Assembly (NCBI RefSeq): GCF_026745355.1
Contig: NC_079203.1
Coordinates: forward strand, 186,001 to 250,000
Direction: 5' to 3'
DNA: 64,000 nt
Origin: Beta vulgaris subsp. vulgaris
Taxonomy: Eukaryota > Streptophyta > Magnoliopsida > Caryophyllales > Amaranthaceae
A model generated the notes under the pieces. It was not told where the DNA came from. It searched no databases and saw only the letters and a list, made by a program, of their open reading frames with translations. This document shows, piece by piece, positions 1 through 14,378 of this stretch. The first letter of the stretch is position 1; the number at the start of each line of letters is the position of its first letter. A program made the translations under genes and the position numbers.

Positions 1-430
1 TACATTTTTCATTTAAATTTTCTCATATTTCTAACAAGAGCTAATATAAAATATGATATGGATTCTTTCAGAGAACATATAAAAAAAAAAAATCTTGAGT
101 TTGGTCCCAAAATTGTGGGAATAAATTTCAGTATACATTTTGTTTGGATGAGAAAACATCTTTTAACTTATAGGTGAACTTATATCTGCTAATTATAGCT
201 CTCTTGAAACCAATACACAATTGATGTTCTGGCTACATCTAATCTGAGTTTCTTAACAAAATAGTCATTTTGATTCGTGTATTTGATTATTTTTAATAAA
301 AAAGCACACATTTGCTCCTTTCAGAATAAATTACTCCATAATTTTTTTTTGCCTGTGCCTGGCACTAGTTATAGATAACGTACACTACACACACACACAC
401 ACTGAACACACATCAATCACCCACCCACAG

Positions 431-1570
431 CACACAGATAGTTCATGTGCTTGCACACATTTTCCGTCTCAAAGAGTTCAAGAAAGTTCCTTATTCGACT
501 GCAAAATGTTTAAAAGTTTTGTTGGAGTTGGAGTAGTTACAGGTATTCTGGATATGTATTTAAGCAAGCTGTATGTGAGCTTTAAATACTAGCTATTAAG
601 GGATACAGTAAAGTAACAATTCTATTATTATTTTTTTTCACCTTCTTCAGCTGCTTCGGCATCAAGTGTATTTAGTTATCTTTTAAAAGATGGTGCTGGA
701 GTTTATGTTTTACTTATGGCTAGAAATTTATGTTTTACTCAACTTTAACTACTCTCTCATATCTTCGTACTATTTTGCAGTGAGAAAAATCAGTTGGTGT
801 TTAAAAATCACTTCCTCACCATACTGTATCCTGTTGATCGATTTTCTGAGTTGGGCCCTTCCTCACGAACATATTTTAGTGATCCTGGATTTACTTGTCT
901 GCAGGTGCTGGAGTTTATACATGCCTTCTACCAGGTATATAGTGTTGCTTCCTTATCAGTAGCTTTAGTTGTGACAAAAAAAAAGAAAGATGCTTGACAG
1001 TTATCCTTTCTGGAAGAGGGTGTAGATCAAAATCCTTTGGCTTATCTAATATATGATGGTGTGTTTAATGCTGCTCGACAGTTAACATCTCTAGCTTGAT
1101 CATTTGAACATATGGTTCATTTCCCATGGTGTGTTTAATACTGCTTTCTGCTTGCCAAGCAGCTCTCCTCTCTTATTGATGCTTTAGGTCAAAATCCTTT
1201 GGCTTATCTTGTATCCTCTCCGCAGAGGGGAGCTAGGGGTAGGGAGGGATCATTACTCTTTTACCTAGTAATATTGAGTTGAGACCTCAGGTTTTTTCGT
1301 CTACTGAACAAACATAACCTCTTGACTGGGGACTCGTGGCATTTTCTGCAGGAGAATATGTCGGAACGTGAAATAGAGTTTGCAATTCACACTGACTCAA
1401 GGCATGCTGAAAAGCTTCGATCAATTTATTGCAGCGAGAGAACCGAACAAATCGGCTATGTAGTGTACAAGCGCATAGAATTCCTGGGAAGCCGGAAAAG
1501 TTTTGAAATGTTGAAGCGCATAAGCGGAGATAACAATAGCAATGTCTATGAGTTGCTTTTAAGAGAATGA
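431..1570 (+). CDS. 3' exons of an unrecognised conserved plant protein
   Basis: Three phase-compatible exons end at a TGA: about 431-532 (start after CCCACAG, donor GA|gtag), 781-934 (TTTTGCAG acceptor, CAG|gtatat donor) and 1352-1570 (TTCTGCAG acceptor). The joined reading has protein-like character: QIVHVLAHIFRLKEF, then a middle exon with NHFLTILYPVDRFSELG, then a charged C-terminus ending SNVYELLLRE. I see no membrane segment and no motif I can name. Upstream exons are presumably left of the window. It converges on CID7, whose stop lies 1.5 kb away. In Arabidopsis the gene beside CID7 (At2g26270) is, as I recall, annotated as a BRCT-domain DNA-repair-like protein. That makes it a candidate orthologue, but by position only; I cannot see a BRCT signature in these exons. 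The two downstream exons are more certain than the first. Confidence 0.6.
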
Positions 1571-3050
1571 GACAGACATGTGTAAGCTAGATTTTGTCGT
1601 TACTTTGAATTTGAAAGTGAGCGGGATGTTCTGAACTGAAGAATAAAAGCTTGTTTCTGTATGATTTGAAGTTGAAAATTTGTTGGATAGTTTCTCTTGA
1701 TGGAACAATCGACGAAATATTGTAACTTAATCTGATCATGATACTGCACTCAAGATAATCAAATCTTAAACATGACAGTCCGTGCTTGTAGATTGATCTT
1801 TGTTCCGAAAGTGTCGTGGTGTACTTAAAATTTGGTTCCTTTGGGGATATTTGTGGACTTTTCCGGACCTTGCAACTTTTTGCATACAAGACCTTTGCAT
1901 ATTAGCATACCTTGGGATAATTGATTGAAACTTTTTTTATTGCCTTGAAATGTCTCCTACGTGTAATTTTGCAAATTTATAGTTGAACCTCGAAATAGCT
2001 TTGATAGTGATCATATGCCCGTTTTTAGACAGTGCAGCTTTGAAATAACCCCCTACTCCTCCAAGATGCAGCCCAAGTGGCAGGGTGCTCGAGCCTCGAA
2101 AATCAAAAGCGTTCATTGTAGTCTTCCAATAACGATATTTTTAAGGCTAATTTTGGACTTTTTTAGACCCTACAATGCTTAGTTAATGATAAACTGTTTA
2201 CATGGCCTTGAACCTTTCTCTTCTCCCCTCCATCCTCTTCCCTTAATTTCCATTTTTTTCTTAATCTCTCTAGTTTTTCGTGTGAGAAGCCGAATAAAGA
2301 AAAAGGAAAATCAATTAATTCCATAGAAAATTATTTTCCAATTGGAATTGTTTCAATCCAACTAAATAGCACCAAAGTGTGTTGCTGAAGGGGACGTAAT
2401 GTCCTTCCATCTCTTAGTGCTGTCAGCTGTGTTTGAAGATGAGTTAAGATACCTTACAATATTCTAAACTATCAATCTAAAAATTAAGTTAACCCTACAA
2501 TGTTCTAAGCTATCAATTTGTAATATGAGATGCCAACTAATTTCACCATGCAGTTCAAATGAATGATGACACGGTACAATGGTGGAGTCGGCCTCGGCTT
2601 CTGGATGTCATGTCCAGAGACAAACTACATGAAGACAAGGATTGGGCATTATACTATAAGAATTTTGAATTGCTAATATGAATTGAGTTATATTGGATAC
2701 ATGTGAAACCTAATGGGGAGAGGGGTTTGCCAAATGTAACCAATTAAGATACAATCAATCTAAGATAAAGATTGGCTGACGGGCAATACCATCCAAAATG
2801 TGTTGCTGCTACTAACCAAAATGATACATGACTGCCTCCATTCTCTCCTCTCTTTACCTATCAACATTTTCGTTTCCTCTTTTGGTTTCTCCCCTTTTCT
2901 TTCCTTTCATTTTCTCCTGAATATGCACTAAATCTTTTTCTTCCCATGTACAAAGATGCACAAAAATGATGATTTAAAAGAGTGATGGATGGACTTCTTC
3001 TGTGTCATCAACAAAAAAATCCTAATCATACACAAGTTCTTACCCTAAAT
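1571..3050. other. Convergent intergenic region, no gene seen
   Basis: AT-rich DNA between two convergent genes. It should contain the 3' UTRs of both, including an AATAAA at about 1641 downstream of the left gene's stop. No coding exon or clear transposon end was recognised. Confidence 0.5.
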
Positions 3051-6000
3051 TCAGTATAGCACAACACGAAGCAGCCCTGGCTGCGGTTCACTGTACTCTA
3101 GACCCTCTTCTTCAAGCAGGTAGCGCTGGACAGCAACCGGAAGTCTTGCAGGAGTGCGAGAACCTCTGGTATGGTGTCCTGTCCCAACACAAATATAAAC
3201 ATGTAACCTCTGCTCACCCAACCTAGCTGCATTCTTCAACACATTCATCTCCTGCTTCAGCATATGAATAGCTTCACTCACATGGAGTCCATGCAGGTCT
3301 ATCATCTTTTCCTGGCATCTCCCACCAACCTGCTGATCTGGACTAGTCGGATTTCTGCAGAATACCCTCGTTGAGATCAGAAATTACATGAAAGATTGAA
3401 TGAGAAAAATACAACCACAGCACAAACAGAACCAACAAGCACAAACAGAACCAACAAGCACAAATGACCTAGCACCCAAAGCAAAAGCAATTAATCCATT
3501 CAGCAGCTCACTATGAAGAATCCATCATGACAACAAACCTCTGACGATATATAGATTCCTGAGCTTTGTTATGAGCTGCCTTCATCTGCAGGTTGTACAG
3601 CTGTCCTTTCACACTCAATTCCTTGGCTAATGCCTTGTTGCCCATTAGGTAAGCCTGACGAGCCTGAATGATTAATACAAACATCTCAATCAATAAAGAT
3701 TTATGAAACACTAACGTTAACGTTCGGAATAGTAGCAAAAAACATCAACAATGACTCAAACATGGAAAGGCTGATAACATCCAAGCACAACCGTGCACTT
3801 GATAGGACACATGCTAGCATCAAGCAACCTCAAAATGATATCACAATGCTTCATCCTTCTTATCCTCTCCCAAGAAGAGCCAGTTATAACAATGCTGCAA
3901 GGGGACACACTTAAGGACGTATAAGAGACAATAAGAAAGCAAGCAGTTTCTTTTCCTCCCACTGATTTTTTTTTTCCTTTTCCTTTTTCCCTCCTTTTTT
4001 CAGGTGGGGCTTAGGATTTCCAAAACATACTCTGTTCTTTAAATATTCCCGCAACCTCAATATCACAAGACACACATCCAACAATTAAGTATCACTGTAT
4101 GATTAAAATAACCCATTTTGCATACCAAGAAATTAAATTTGAAAGACAATATTCCATCATTTACATAAAGTAACTCATTTGGGCAAGTATTCAACAAAAA
4201 TAAGAAAAAAGAGCAAGCTTGAACCTTTTTGTCAAACAGATTGTACATCATAATAGTTCATTAATTTGGATATGAGATGAGAAATGTATAGTTGCATCAA
4301 TTAAAACACACAAAGGGGTATCACCCGTCTACTCCAAAAGAGCCAATAAGCGATCATGTATCAATCTATCCACACTATCAAGAAAAGATAAGGGACACTC
4401 CAACTACAACACCAACTATACAGCATCGTCACAAAAGAGAACTTACCAACTTGGTAGGAATGTAAATCCTTGACAAGAAGAGAACATATAAGATACATAA
4501 TTTGTCTGCTGACAAATCACTTGCTTTTGTTTAAGCTAATTGCTTTTTTTATTACCTCCGTTCTTTAATATGTCTACCATTTCTAAATGGCATAGAGTTT
4601 AAGGGTTGAAATTTAAGGCATATAATTATCTTGAACCCATGTGATTCAAGTAAGAGAGAAATGGTAGAAGTATATATAAAAAGTAAGAGCAATGAAGTGT
4701 TCCCCAAAGTAAGAGACTAAACTTGCCCCCCCAAAAAAGGCAAAAGTGTTTCTAAACAGCCCAAAAATGGAATATAGTACAAGTATTAAGAAAAGGAGAG
4801 CGTATGTGCTTGCTGTACAAGAACAGCTCTACTATTTTCTCATATAATTATTTGATTCGGATATACATAAGAGTAATTAATAACAAGATGAAAAGATATT
4901 CAATGGAAGTCTTGAAATGGAAGAATAAATTCTTTTGAGAAACTGCTTTGAACAATTTTAGAGTCACATTAAAACCCTCTCAATCTCAAATTAATAGGCC
5001 AAATATGACTCCTGAGATCGAAAATTGTCGACTTTGACCATGACTTTCTCTATACATCATCTAAAACTATTAAATAATATAATGAAAATATCTTTATAAA
5101 TAGCATTTTCACAATAGAACTCTTAACATATTATAAACAATTAATGATTAAAGTTGGCCACTTTTGACCACAGTAGTCAAGAGAGGCCTATTATTTTAAA
5201 ACAGAGGTAATATGCTCTCAAAGTACACTTAGCATAGAGTAGCAAGAACAAAGTTGAATTGTAAAGGATTTAGATGAAACTTAGAATATTTGTCTGTGAC
5301 CTTTTTGGCTTTTTCCATCGCTCATAAAACACCATTACATGTTCACTTTTATCTTTGAAGAAAGATGACAGTCAATATCTTATACTCCCTCTGTTTCATA
5401 TTAATCTACACACTTTGACATTTTACACTATTTACAAATTGCACTTTGACCCTCGTTTGTGATTTATACGTGAATAAAAACATAGTCTTGTGGGATCTTG
5501 TTAGATTCGTATTAGTATGTATTTTATTAATATGTACTTTTTATAATTTTTACAAATACAAAAGTAAAGATATATGTCCTCAAAGTTTTACATTGGCATG
5601 CGTGAAAAGTGTAAGTGTGTAGATCAAAATGAAACGGAGGGAGTATCAATCTTCTCAATTCCTACATATCCCTAATTTCTATATGCGACGATTTTCCTTA
5701 CAGTTCAGACGCATTATATTCCTAATCTAAAAATACATACTAATAATATATATTGTGAAACATACCACAATAAACACATGTTATATATTACTCAATCTCA
5801 AGACAGCCCATTCCACAAAAACGCGCTAATAATTTACATACTCTAGCACTAGCAAATTGCCACATAAAACACAGAGCACACATTCACATACAGTACAACC
5901 GCCTCCATTTTCCACTGCCTAACCTCAATGCCTAATGAAGCTCTAACCTAACAAATAAGGCAAGGTAGGGGGCTCAACTGTCCATAAACTCAGCCCTATA

Positions 6001-9000
6001 ATTGCAAAGCAACAAATTTCCAGCTAAATTCAAAATAATTTGTGAAAGCTCCTGAATATGCCAAAGTCCGGAGATAACTAAGGCCTCCATAAAACAAGAA
6101 GAAAAGGGAAAAGGAAATATGCCAGCTCATCCACTTACCTGTTCGAAACACACATTTCGTAGGCGTGCATGATCACGGGCTTCTCCTCGGACTTCAGAAT
6201 ATAAGTTGGCTGAAAACTCGGCAAGTGTTAAACCATAGACATTTACAGTGTGTACCAGTCCCAAAATATTAAAGACAGTAAAGGAAACTACCAACTGCAT
6301 CTCCAGTCTCAAGCCAAGTAGGAGCAGCTCGAGCAGAGCCACGACCCTGCATCCTGTCACTATAGGCGCTTCTTCCAGCACCAGTGTTGTAAGAGCCTGA
6401 CAGAGCATGGGAACTTCTACTGGAACCAACGGCAACATCAGCTGAACCACTTCTGTCATACTTCCACAAGGAAGAATCCTGAGGCGATAACTTACGAACA
6501 GCTGAAGCAAAGTCAGTCACACCTTTAGCACTTAAGGAAGAACTGGATCTAAACAAAAGCATATTGTCCTTTTCGGAGGAACCATAACAATTAGCACTTT
6601 GCTGGAATTCATCTCCAGTGTATTTCCGCAGGTTGGTCTTATGGTCTGGAACAGGGAGTGCAGGAAAGTCCATTGATGTCAGGTTTGGGGATGATACAGT
6701 CTTCGAATTCATATTTTGATTAAAAGCTCCATCAACTTGAAGCTACAATGATAGTTAAAAAGTCTGTCGTGAATGATAAGGATCAATCACTAAAAAATAC
6801 AAACAACAGGAGAGCAAAAGCCATACATGGAACAGAAGAATGGAAGCATTGTTGAACTTGGACGTCCTAACTTGTATAAAAGAAGGCTACTAGATTCCAT
6901 GGTCATAAGACCCACTATGCTCCGTTTCCAATCAGGCACAAAATTACTTAATTGGCTCAAGGATATTATGAATTAATTGCATATGCTTCTTATTATTCTG
7001 CTTCTTACTTATTGATAAATGGAACTGTGGAATATTTATATTGCATTCCGGATGAAAATTACAAGGTCAATGACAAACAGCTACTTTGTTATCAAGTGAC
7101 CCTGTCATGGGGAAGTGGGCAAGAGTCTCCGTCAGTATTGACGAAGGCTTGACTATATTGAAAAGACGACACTGCAGCAAATCACAGATATTATCACTTT
7201 CTCTGTGAGATAATTTCCAAACCTCATCTACGAATTAAGGTTTTTTTACGGCAAGAGGGGAGGCCGTGAACCCCTCTACACTCTTATTTTGTTCACTAAT
7301 CACTATGTTCCCGAAATTTTGGTAGATATACCAATAAGTTCTCGCACTTACTAGTTATCAAGAAGTTCTTTCACTTTTTTGATATGTAGATATCTTAAAG
7401 AACTATTTTCTCATTAATTTGATATATTCACCCTAAAAAGAGTGATCCTCTAATAAAAGAAAATCACACAGGGGACGAATCTCATTAGAACGAGAACCTC
7501 ATTCCCAACTCTCATTAAGGGTAAATCAATCAGTTCATTAAAAAAGGGATTTTCCACCATATACCACGACAGAATAATTTTATTTTTTACAATATAACCT
7601 TCAATATTTCAAAATTCACCATATACCTTTTAATTTCTTCAGAATTCACCATAGGCCCATAATGACTAACGATCATCAATTGTTTTAGTCCCTAGCCTCT
7701 AATTATGTTGCATAAATTTTCAAGTTCCTTTCTTACCGCTGCAGCAAATATCAATTGCTGCATAAGTTTTGCAAGTTCATACTTTATACATTTTTCCCAA
7801 AATAATAAGGCTACAACTGTTCCCCTGTATCCGCTAATGCTTGATAGAAACAATGTCACATGCTCCAGAGACAACAAGCTTGTCATTTTCAAAAATAAGA
7901 GGAAAGAAATTACCTAAGTGGGATATAATTGAACATGATGTTCAATATTCGACATAGATCTACTACAATTATGGACTTATGGTGTTTACACAATACAACA
8001 CATCAATTTTTCTAATTAAAAGAAGGACCAACAAAAACCAAACAATTTTGATACATCCATACAGTTTCTCTAAGATCTCCATTACCATATTTGTCCAAGG
8101 CTCCAAGCTCTTCTTTTCAATACAATCTTGTGCACGACCCATTTCTCTAAGAATCACCAGTGTATCATTTACATTATAAGCCAATTTATCACTAATTAAT
8201 CAATGTGATTGGAAATGCTATAATACTCCGACTCAAATATGGGCGTCTAATTGGAGTATGAATCTAGAGCTAAAAATGGAGTATTCTTACGCCAAAGATA
8301 AACCAAACTATCATGTAAGAACTAAGAAGTATCCAATAATGTTCTTTTCATAAGAAAATACCTTGAATATATAACTCATATAGCAGATTTTCACCAGAAG
8401 AAGTGATCTGATATAACAAAGTTTCCCTCATAGCAGTTTCTTCTTTTTTTATTCTCTCGCTTACCCATTTATTAGTTAAATAAAAATATCCAGCATTTCC
8501 TAATAGTTTTTTTTGTTGATGAGCCTAATTAACCCTTTGTAAGTTATTTTTGCAGCCAGTAGAGGCTTAACGTTTCAGGTTCTTGATTTGTGATTTTAAA
8601 TGAAGAGGGGAAGAGAATGTAACTTGTTTCCTTTTGCTAAAGCAGCAGATAATATAGGTGGGTCTTGGCTTTTTTTTTTGTAAATACATCCCATATTACA
8701 TGTCCATACCTAGTCATGTGTCAAATGGACACAGCACATTATCTGCCCAGCCAGTACATCATAGTAGAATCATATAGTTGCCAACCTAGCAATTTCATAT
8801 GCAAGGAATGTCTCACGGGCTCATTTATGAAACTAGAATTCTTTCTATATCGGATAAACAATTTATGCCCATCAGTATTTCAACTTTCACCAAGCAGAAC
8901 AAAACTGTCTATATTAGACCCAGGTGCAGAAAAGGTCACAAATATAAAGGTAATCCCATAATTTTATAACACGTCTTATCCTGGAATATGCCCGTTTCAT

Positions 9001-9928
9001 TTGACAAGGCACTACAATATAGAAGTAATAAGTTAATAACTCTAGTAACTACATTAAGGCTAAAACAAACCCTGTTTACTGAACTTAGTAAATGCTTCAG
9101 AAAGAGACTAAGCAACAATAACATAAATGAAATGTGTCCTTTGAGGTGAAGAAACAACCATACCTCAAGCTGAGTTAGCATCTCAACAGTTAAATTCAGG
9201 TCACAGCCATTGGCAAAATATACCTCGGCCAGGCTTTCAGCAGCAAAACCTGGAAACTGTAGAGCCAGGAAGTCTACAGGATTCATGTCGTTATTCTCTA
9301 TGATGGCACTTTCAACAGCCGCATCATTGGGATTGCCTCGTCTTGTATTTTCGTCAAAAAAGTTTCCATCCCTGCCATTACCTAAGTGATGGTCAGCACT
9401 AAGAAGTTGCATTTCCCAGGGCTTACTTGTCCTATGAAGATAGCTTGTTGATGATAGATCATCTCCATACATAGAAATGGGATATCCCATCTTATCACTA
9501 AAAGCACCACCATTCGTATGATGAGCAGTTAACTCAACCGCTTCATTCATCTTGTAGCCAGTACCCAAAGCAGCAGAGAACCTATTTGTTTCACTGCTAC
9601 CATGCAATGACAAGCCAGTAAGCGAAAGATTACCAATTCCATGAGGTTCATCCTCTCCCGTGACCCTAAAGTCTGGAGTGATGTCATCAGGGAGTTGCTG
9701 TTGCCAATACTGACGAGCCTCTTCATCAGAATTGGTTGAAATAGAGGACTCGGATCGATCTAGCACCTGTTTCCCAGAGGATCCAGAAGCAGGGAATTTT
9801 GTAGCCGCATCTACAATGCTCGTAACTCTAAGGGAAGAGGGAACAAATTCAGAAGCATTAGGATTGAGACTGGTTCCCCTGGTGGACGTACTCAGGTTGG
9901 TTGGAGACCCTTGCTTGGAAAAACTCAT
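3051..9928 (-). CDS. CID7: CID7-type PABP-interacting protein with Smr domain
   Basis: Five coding exons on the minus strand: 9928-9164, 6742-6292, 6209-6139, 3663-3539 and 3354-3051. Together they give 571 aa, close to the Arabidopsis CID7 length. Visible parts in order: a PAM2 motif, LNPNASEFVP, near residues 21-30, which binds the MLLE domain of poly(A)-binding protein; a CUE domain near 215-255 (VDFLALQFPGF), expected to bind ubiquitin; a DUF1771 helical segment near 406-471 (EARDHARLRN, AKELSVKGQLYN); and a C-terminal Smr domain near 488-571 with the MIDLHGLHVSEA and GTGHHTRGS motifs typical of Smr nucleases. The role inferred from the family is cytoplasmic mRNA handling linked to PABP and ubiquitin. 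Introns 1 and 3 are about 2.4 and 2.5 kb; intron 3 holds a Stowaway-like element. All junction phases close exactly. ATG 9928 is chosen because it precedes the PAM2 motif in frame. Confidence 0.95.
3429..3468. repeat. 20-bp direct duplication in CID7 intron 4
   Basis: The unit ACCAACAAGCACAAACAGA and its variant occur twice back to back inside the 184-bp last intron. A trivial replication-slippage product. Confidence 0.6.
4550..4740. mobile_element. Degenerate Stowaway-like fragment (tentative)
   Basis: The segment opens with TACCTCCGTTCTTTAATATG, like a Stowaway terminus, and contains the inverted words TACCATTTCT and AGAAATGGTA (4571-4668). The right end has decayed. It sits in CID7 intron 3. 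Confidence 0.35.
5385..5643. mobile_element. Stowaway-type MITE in CID7 intron 3
   Basis: Terminal inverted repeats CTCCCTCTGTTTC (left) and GAAACGGAGGGAG (right) bound a 259-bp AT-rich segment, flanked on both sides by TA. That end sequence and the TA target duplication are diagnostic of Stowaway (Tc1/mariner-derived) miniature elements. There is no coding capacity. Insertion is within the large third intron, so it should be spliced out. Confidence 0.9.
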
Positions 9929-11300
9929 TCTTTATCAAAATGGAGAAAAATCTAGTAGACATACAGATGCCGAAAACCAAAAAAAGAAGAAGAGGAAATC
10001 CTTCTCAAGGACTACCGAAAACCTGTGTAAGGAGTTTGATCAATATACACTTATTGATATCCAAAAGCAGTGATAAATCAAGTAAACAATTTAAGATGAT
10101 TTGGTACAAGTGAGAGAGGATAATACATAATTACTAAAGGTAGCAGATATCCATTGGCTGGCCAAATTCTTGAGCATCAACATATAAGTACCAGATTCAG
10201 TCACATTCAAAAATATAAAGTTACGAGGAAAAAATGAAAGAAAATGGAGAAGCGCAATAATAGAAAAATAGATCTGAGTGGTTGGTACAGGACATGTGAA
10301 GGGTAATATTTGAGCATACCTGAGTACCTGAGCGAGGAAAATAAATCGAAAAACAAGGGGCGGCAAAGTAGAGTAATGGCGGAAACAAGAAGAAAAGAGA
10401 AGGCAATATGGTAAAAGCTCAAAGAATTACGAAATTAGATTGATGATGAAAATATATGAAAACAAAATTGAGCTCGGAAAATGAACAAGGTAGATGGTTG
10501 TTGGAAGAGAGTAGAGAGAAAGCAAAAAAGGTAAAATATGTGCAACTTCCTATGTACTTGGTTATTATGTATCTATATGTATAGGAGGAGGCGACATAGG
10601 AGATCTCAAGAAATCTGACAACAAAAACCGATAAAAGTTAACTACTTGATCAATTAGCTGTTTAAGTGCTAATCACCAAAAAGTAAAAAGGTCTTCACAT
10701 GCTAATACTTACAGTACTACTCTATATTTATTAATACAAATTCAATTGTGTGTCTGCAACTGCAACTAGTAGTAAAATAGTACTATTAACAAATTAACAC
10801 ATTCCAGAATTCCAGTCACAAAACTTCAAAAATTGATTTGATGAAACAAAGAAGAATAAATAACCAATTCGCATATTAATATCATTAGATTCAATGAAAC
10901 AGACATGAATTAAAAAAGTAATACCAGAAATTCGAATCATAAGTTTATAACATATAAATTATCCCTAAAAACATGTAATAAACAAAAAAAGAAGTTGAAT
11001 TCATGAAACAAACAATAAAAATCAATGGCGTGAATAATCACATGAAGTAGATCTTAAAAATCGCAAGAAATGAAAAATCATAAGAACAAAAGATCGTCAA
11101 AACAAGTAGATTCATCCAAGAAGAAAACAAAAACCTGGAAACGAGCTTTGAAGATGAATTGAAGCTTGAGAATTCCGTAAGATTGAAGAAACAAAACAAG
11201 TTTAATAAAGTTTATCGGCGAGTATGGAGCATAGTCTTGCTCTTGCAGGGAGAGGAAGTCTTTGATAGTCTTGACAAACACTAAGCGATATTCATCAAAC
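9929..11300 (-). promoter_or_regulatory. CID7 5' UTR, likely leader intron and promoter
   Basis: No in-frame coding exon lies upstream of the ATG at 9928. A plausible leader intron runs from a TTTCCAG|gttttt donor at 11134 to a TTACACAG acceptor at 10023, leaving a short UTR exon adjoining the ATG and another at about 11135-11290. The proposed upstream border is marked by a run of about 25 T at 11311-11337. The splice call rests on consensus only. Confidence 0.4.
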
Positions 11301-14300
11301 TAAAAGGGATAGTTTTTTTTTTTTTTTTTTTTTTTTTGAGGGGAAAAAAAGGGATAGTCTTTGAGGTGGGTTTGGATAATCAAGACTCCACCCAACCAAT
11401 ACTATTGATATGAGACACCTATTTTCTAAGCCTCTAAAAATCTGCCACTTGTTTTTTTTTTTTTTTTTTGTGTAAAATTCATTTTACCAATTTTATTATC
11501 ATATTTTTGAGTGAAACTCAATTTAATTGTTCTATTGATGAAGGTTGACTATCAAATTCAGGAACAGTTTAACATTTCATTCAATTTGGATTTCAATGTT
11601 TCAAAGTGATTTCATAAAATTGTTAAAATCCAATTCCATAATTACTAAAGATGTACATTTCGCTATATTAAGAAATGAAATAAATAAGTAAGATGTACTT
11701 TTTATATCAAACTAAAATATTGCAATTTCCTATAAAATCAATAAATGTTATACATACAAAAAGGGGGAGATATATTCATGATACTATCATATGGTAAATC
11801 GGTCAAAAAAAATAAATTTCTAAGTGTATTTTATCTTCATCAAAATATTTTAACTATTTTTTCAAATTTTTAGTCGATAAAATCCTAATGGATTCCTTTA
11901 CTAATGACGGAGGGGCAAATTGAATAAAGTACAATTATAAAAGTACGGACTGTTATCAGTGGCAATTAAGAAGAGAGAAGCATAATGTTTTCATGGATTT
12001 TTCTAATTTAAGGACATAAGTGAACTTTTCAAGAATAAGAGAAAAGGGTTTATTAAACAACAACAATTTACTCCGAATTTAGAAATCGTATCCTATAGTC
12101 TACAGAGCATTTATTTAAGTGACGTGTAGGCCAAAAGCAAATATAGGTCCTAAATATCTCAAATTAACAACTAAAATATTCTTAAACTCGTCTTGGGAAC
12201 CTATATGATTACAACGGAGTTTCTAAACTCAACACTTAAATTCATAGTCCTTAAAAGCTGAATCCTTCATGATTCATGATGTATTGCAATATAATTTTAT
12301 TTAATGAAATATAAATAAATCCTTTATCACCCTATTTAATTTAGGATATCATATTTATAAAGAATAAAATTGACCATTTACTATGTTAGTTAAAATACGC
12401 CCCTATTTTGGAAGTATATTCCATTTATTTTGTTGGAAATAGAAACCTTGTTAGAACTTCAAGCACTAGTTTCCTTAATGAATAAAAAGAACTCTTTCAC
12501 TATTACATTATCCAATATACCAAATAAAAGTCTAATTTTAAATTTAATGAATGAGATTTAGCAACATGATTTACATTACAACTAGTTATTAGGCCCGGAC
12601 TATGTCCCGGATAAGAACAAATTTCATTTATTAATATAATACTTTATGATAATAACACTAAATACAACTTAGCCTAGTGGTTAAAACTTTAGTATATGTA
12701 CTTGGCACAATTTCTTGTTTTCGCACGCCTTTTAATATATTTGTATCGATAGATATAGTCCTACACTCATACATGCCAAACTATATCGTGAAAATGTAGA
12801 AAGCACCTTGCATCTAGTACATATTGTTCAGCCAATTGATAGTTAATGACAAACACTTTCATCCAATTTATGTAACTTTCAAATTGATTAGCCAATTAAT
12901 AGCATATTGTCAAAATGTAGAATCGGTATTATTCAAATGGTTTGATTGAGAATATTTGCAACTTCTATATTAGTTAGTTTAAGTCTCTAACTTAAAAGTG
13001 TGTAGGTAAAGATAGAGTACTGATTTTGGCCTAGGATGAGGAAGACTTTTAAGCTCGTTACAAAAAAACCTATGATGTTTGTCAACAACACAGGCTTCTA
13101 CCTTCATACCTTAATCTGAACATGCGTTTTGTAGCTCTTTCCAATGCCAACAAGGGTATGGAACCATCCATCAGGTCGTCAACCGCTTGTACTGCACAAC
13201 CCACCACGCTTCAACCTCCTCTTGTAGTTCCTTCAAGGCATTATTGGGGGAGAGCCCTCACAGCCACCTTATATGTTTGAAAGAGAATGTACCACTACCC
13301 TTTTGAGAAGAGCAGTGAGCAAGATGCAGTTTTGGGTGATTCGAAAGTTAAGGCAACAACAGAGCAATCACTGGCCTATGTAAAATTCTCGACCTAAAGG
13401 GCTTGTAACAAGCTAGCACCGTGTTATTATAGGCCTTTCCGAGTGACACAAAGTTCGGACTAAGTATCTCAGCTAAAATATGCCACTGGATAAACCCTCA
13501 AATCTGCAATCTTGCTAGAAATACTGATGGAGCCACAGGCTTTTTTGGGAGCTTGCAAAATGATTCATGGCAATTTAAGCTTTTGCTGAAGTGTTGATGA
13601 AGTGGGCAGCATCTGAATGCAAGGCATCATGGAGGACAAATTATCAACTCCATATTCCCCAGCTTTCACTTTGATTGCAAAGGCAAGTCACTTCTTACGA
13701 GAGTATCACTCACTACAGCAGATATTCTCAGCATCTGAACTACAAATGTTCACCAAATTGTTAACTTATAAATCACCCCCACTCATCTTTTAAAAGCAAA
13801 AAAATACTGTTACTACCAGCTTATTGCTACAAAACACTAGTTCACACAGCATAAACAAATAATTCTATTCACTTAAAAGGAAAAGAAAATACATCCTACT
13901 AGTTAGACTTCATGGCATCAGAATTACCACAAATAAGTAAGACACCAGTGATCTCTGCAATAGCTCTCAGCTATTGTTGCCAGATCAATTCAATAAAAAC
14001 AAATTAAAAGAAAATCCCCACCCTCGAAGACGACTACACCAGACCAGAACATTTTTTTAGCATCCTCACATTGCTCAAATTGGAGTGAAATCCTTCCCCC
14101 TGAGGCTGAAACAACCTCTACCCGTTTCTATTGGTTGAAGGTATTTTTTTGACAATGTTCAAGTCTCGAGAGCTGCTTTCTTTAAGTCAAAATAATTAGA
14201 TTAATATGTCTGCCGAATCAGGTGAGCCTGTTCCTACGTGCTGGAGACCACACATTCAGATAGGAATACAAGACAAGATTCCCCTTGTTCGTGCCTCAAA

Positions 14301-14378
14301 TCATTTTTGTCACTCACTGTTCTAGAAATGTACATGTCAATAACATTGTCCAAATCTTCCGAGCTCAGGAGCATCAAG
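11301..14378. other. Intergenic region between CID7 and GCR1, no gene seen
   Basis: About 3 kb, AT-rich, with poly-T runs at 11311-11337 and 11452-11469. The part at 13020-13700 is less AT-rich and may be an old gene or transposon fragment, but all six frames are broken and I cannot assign it. The right end will hold the GCR1 3' UTR. Confidence 0.5.
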
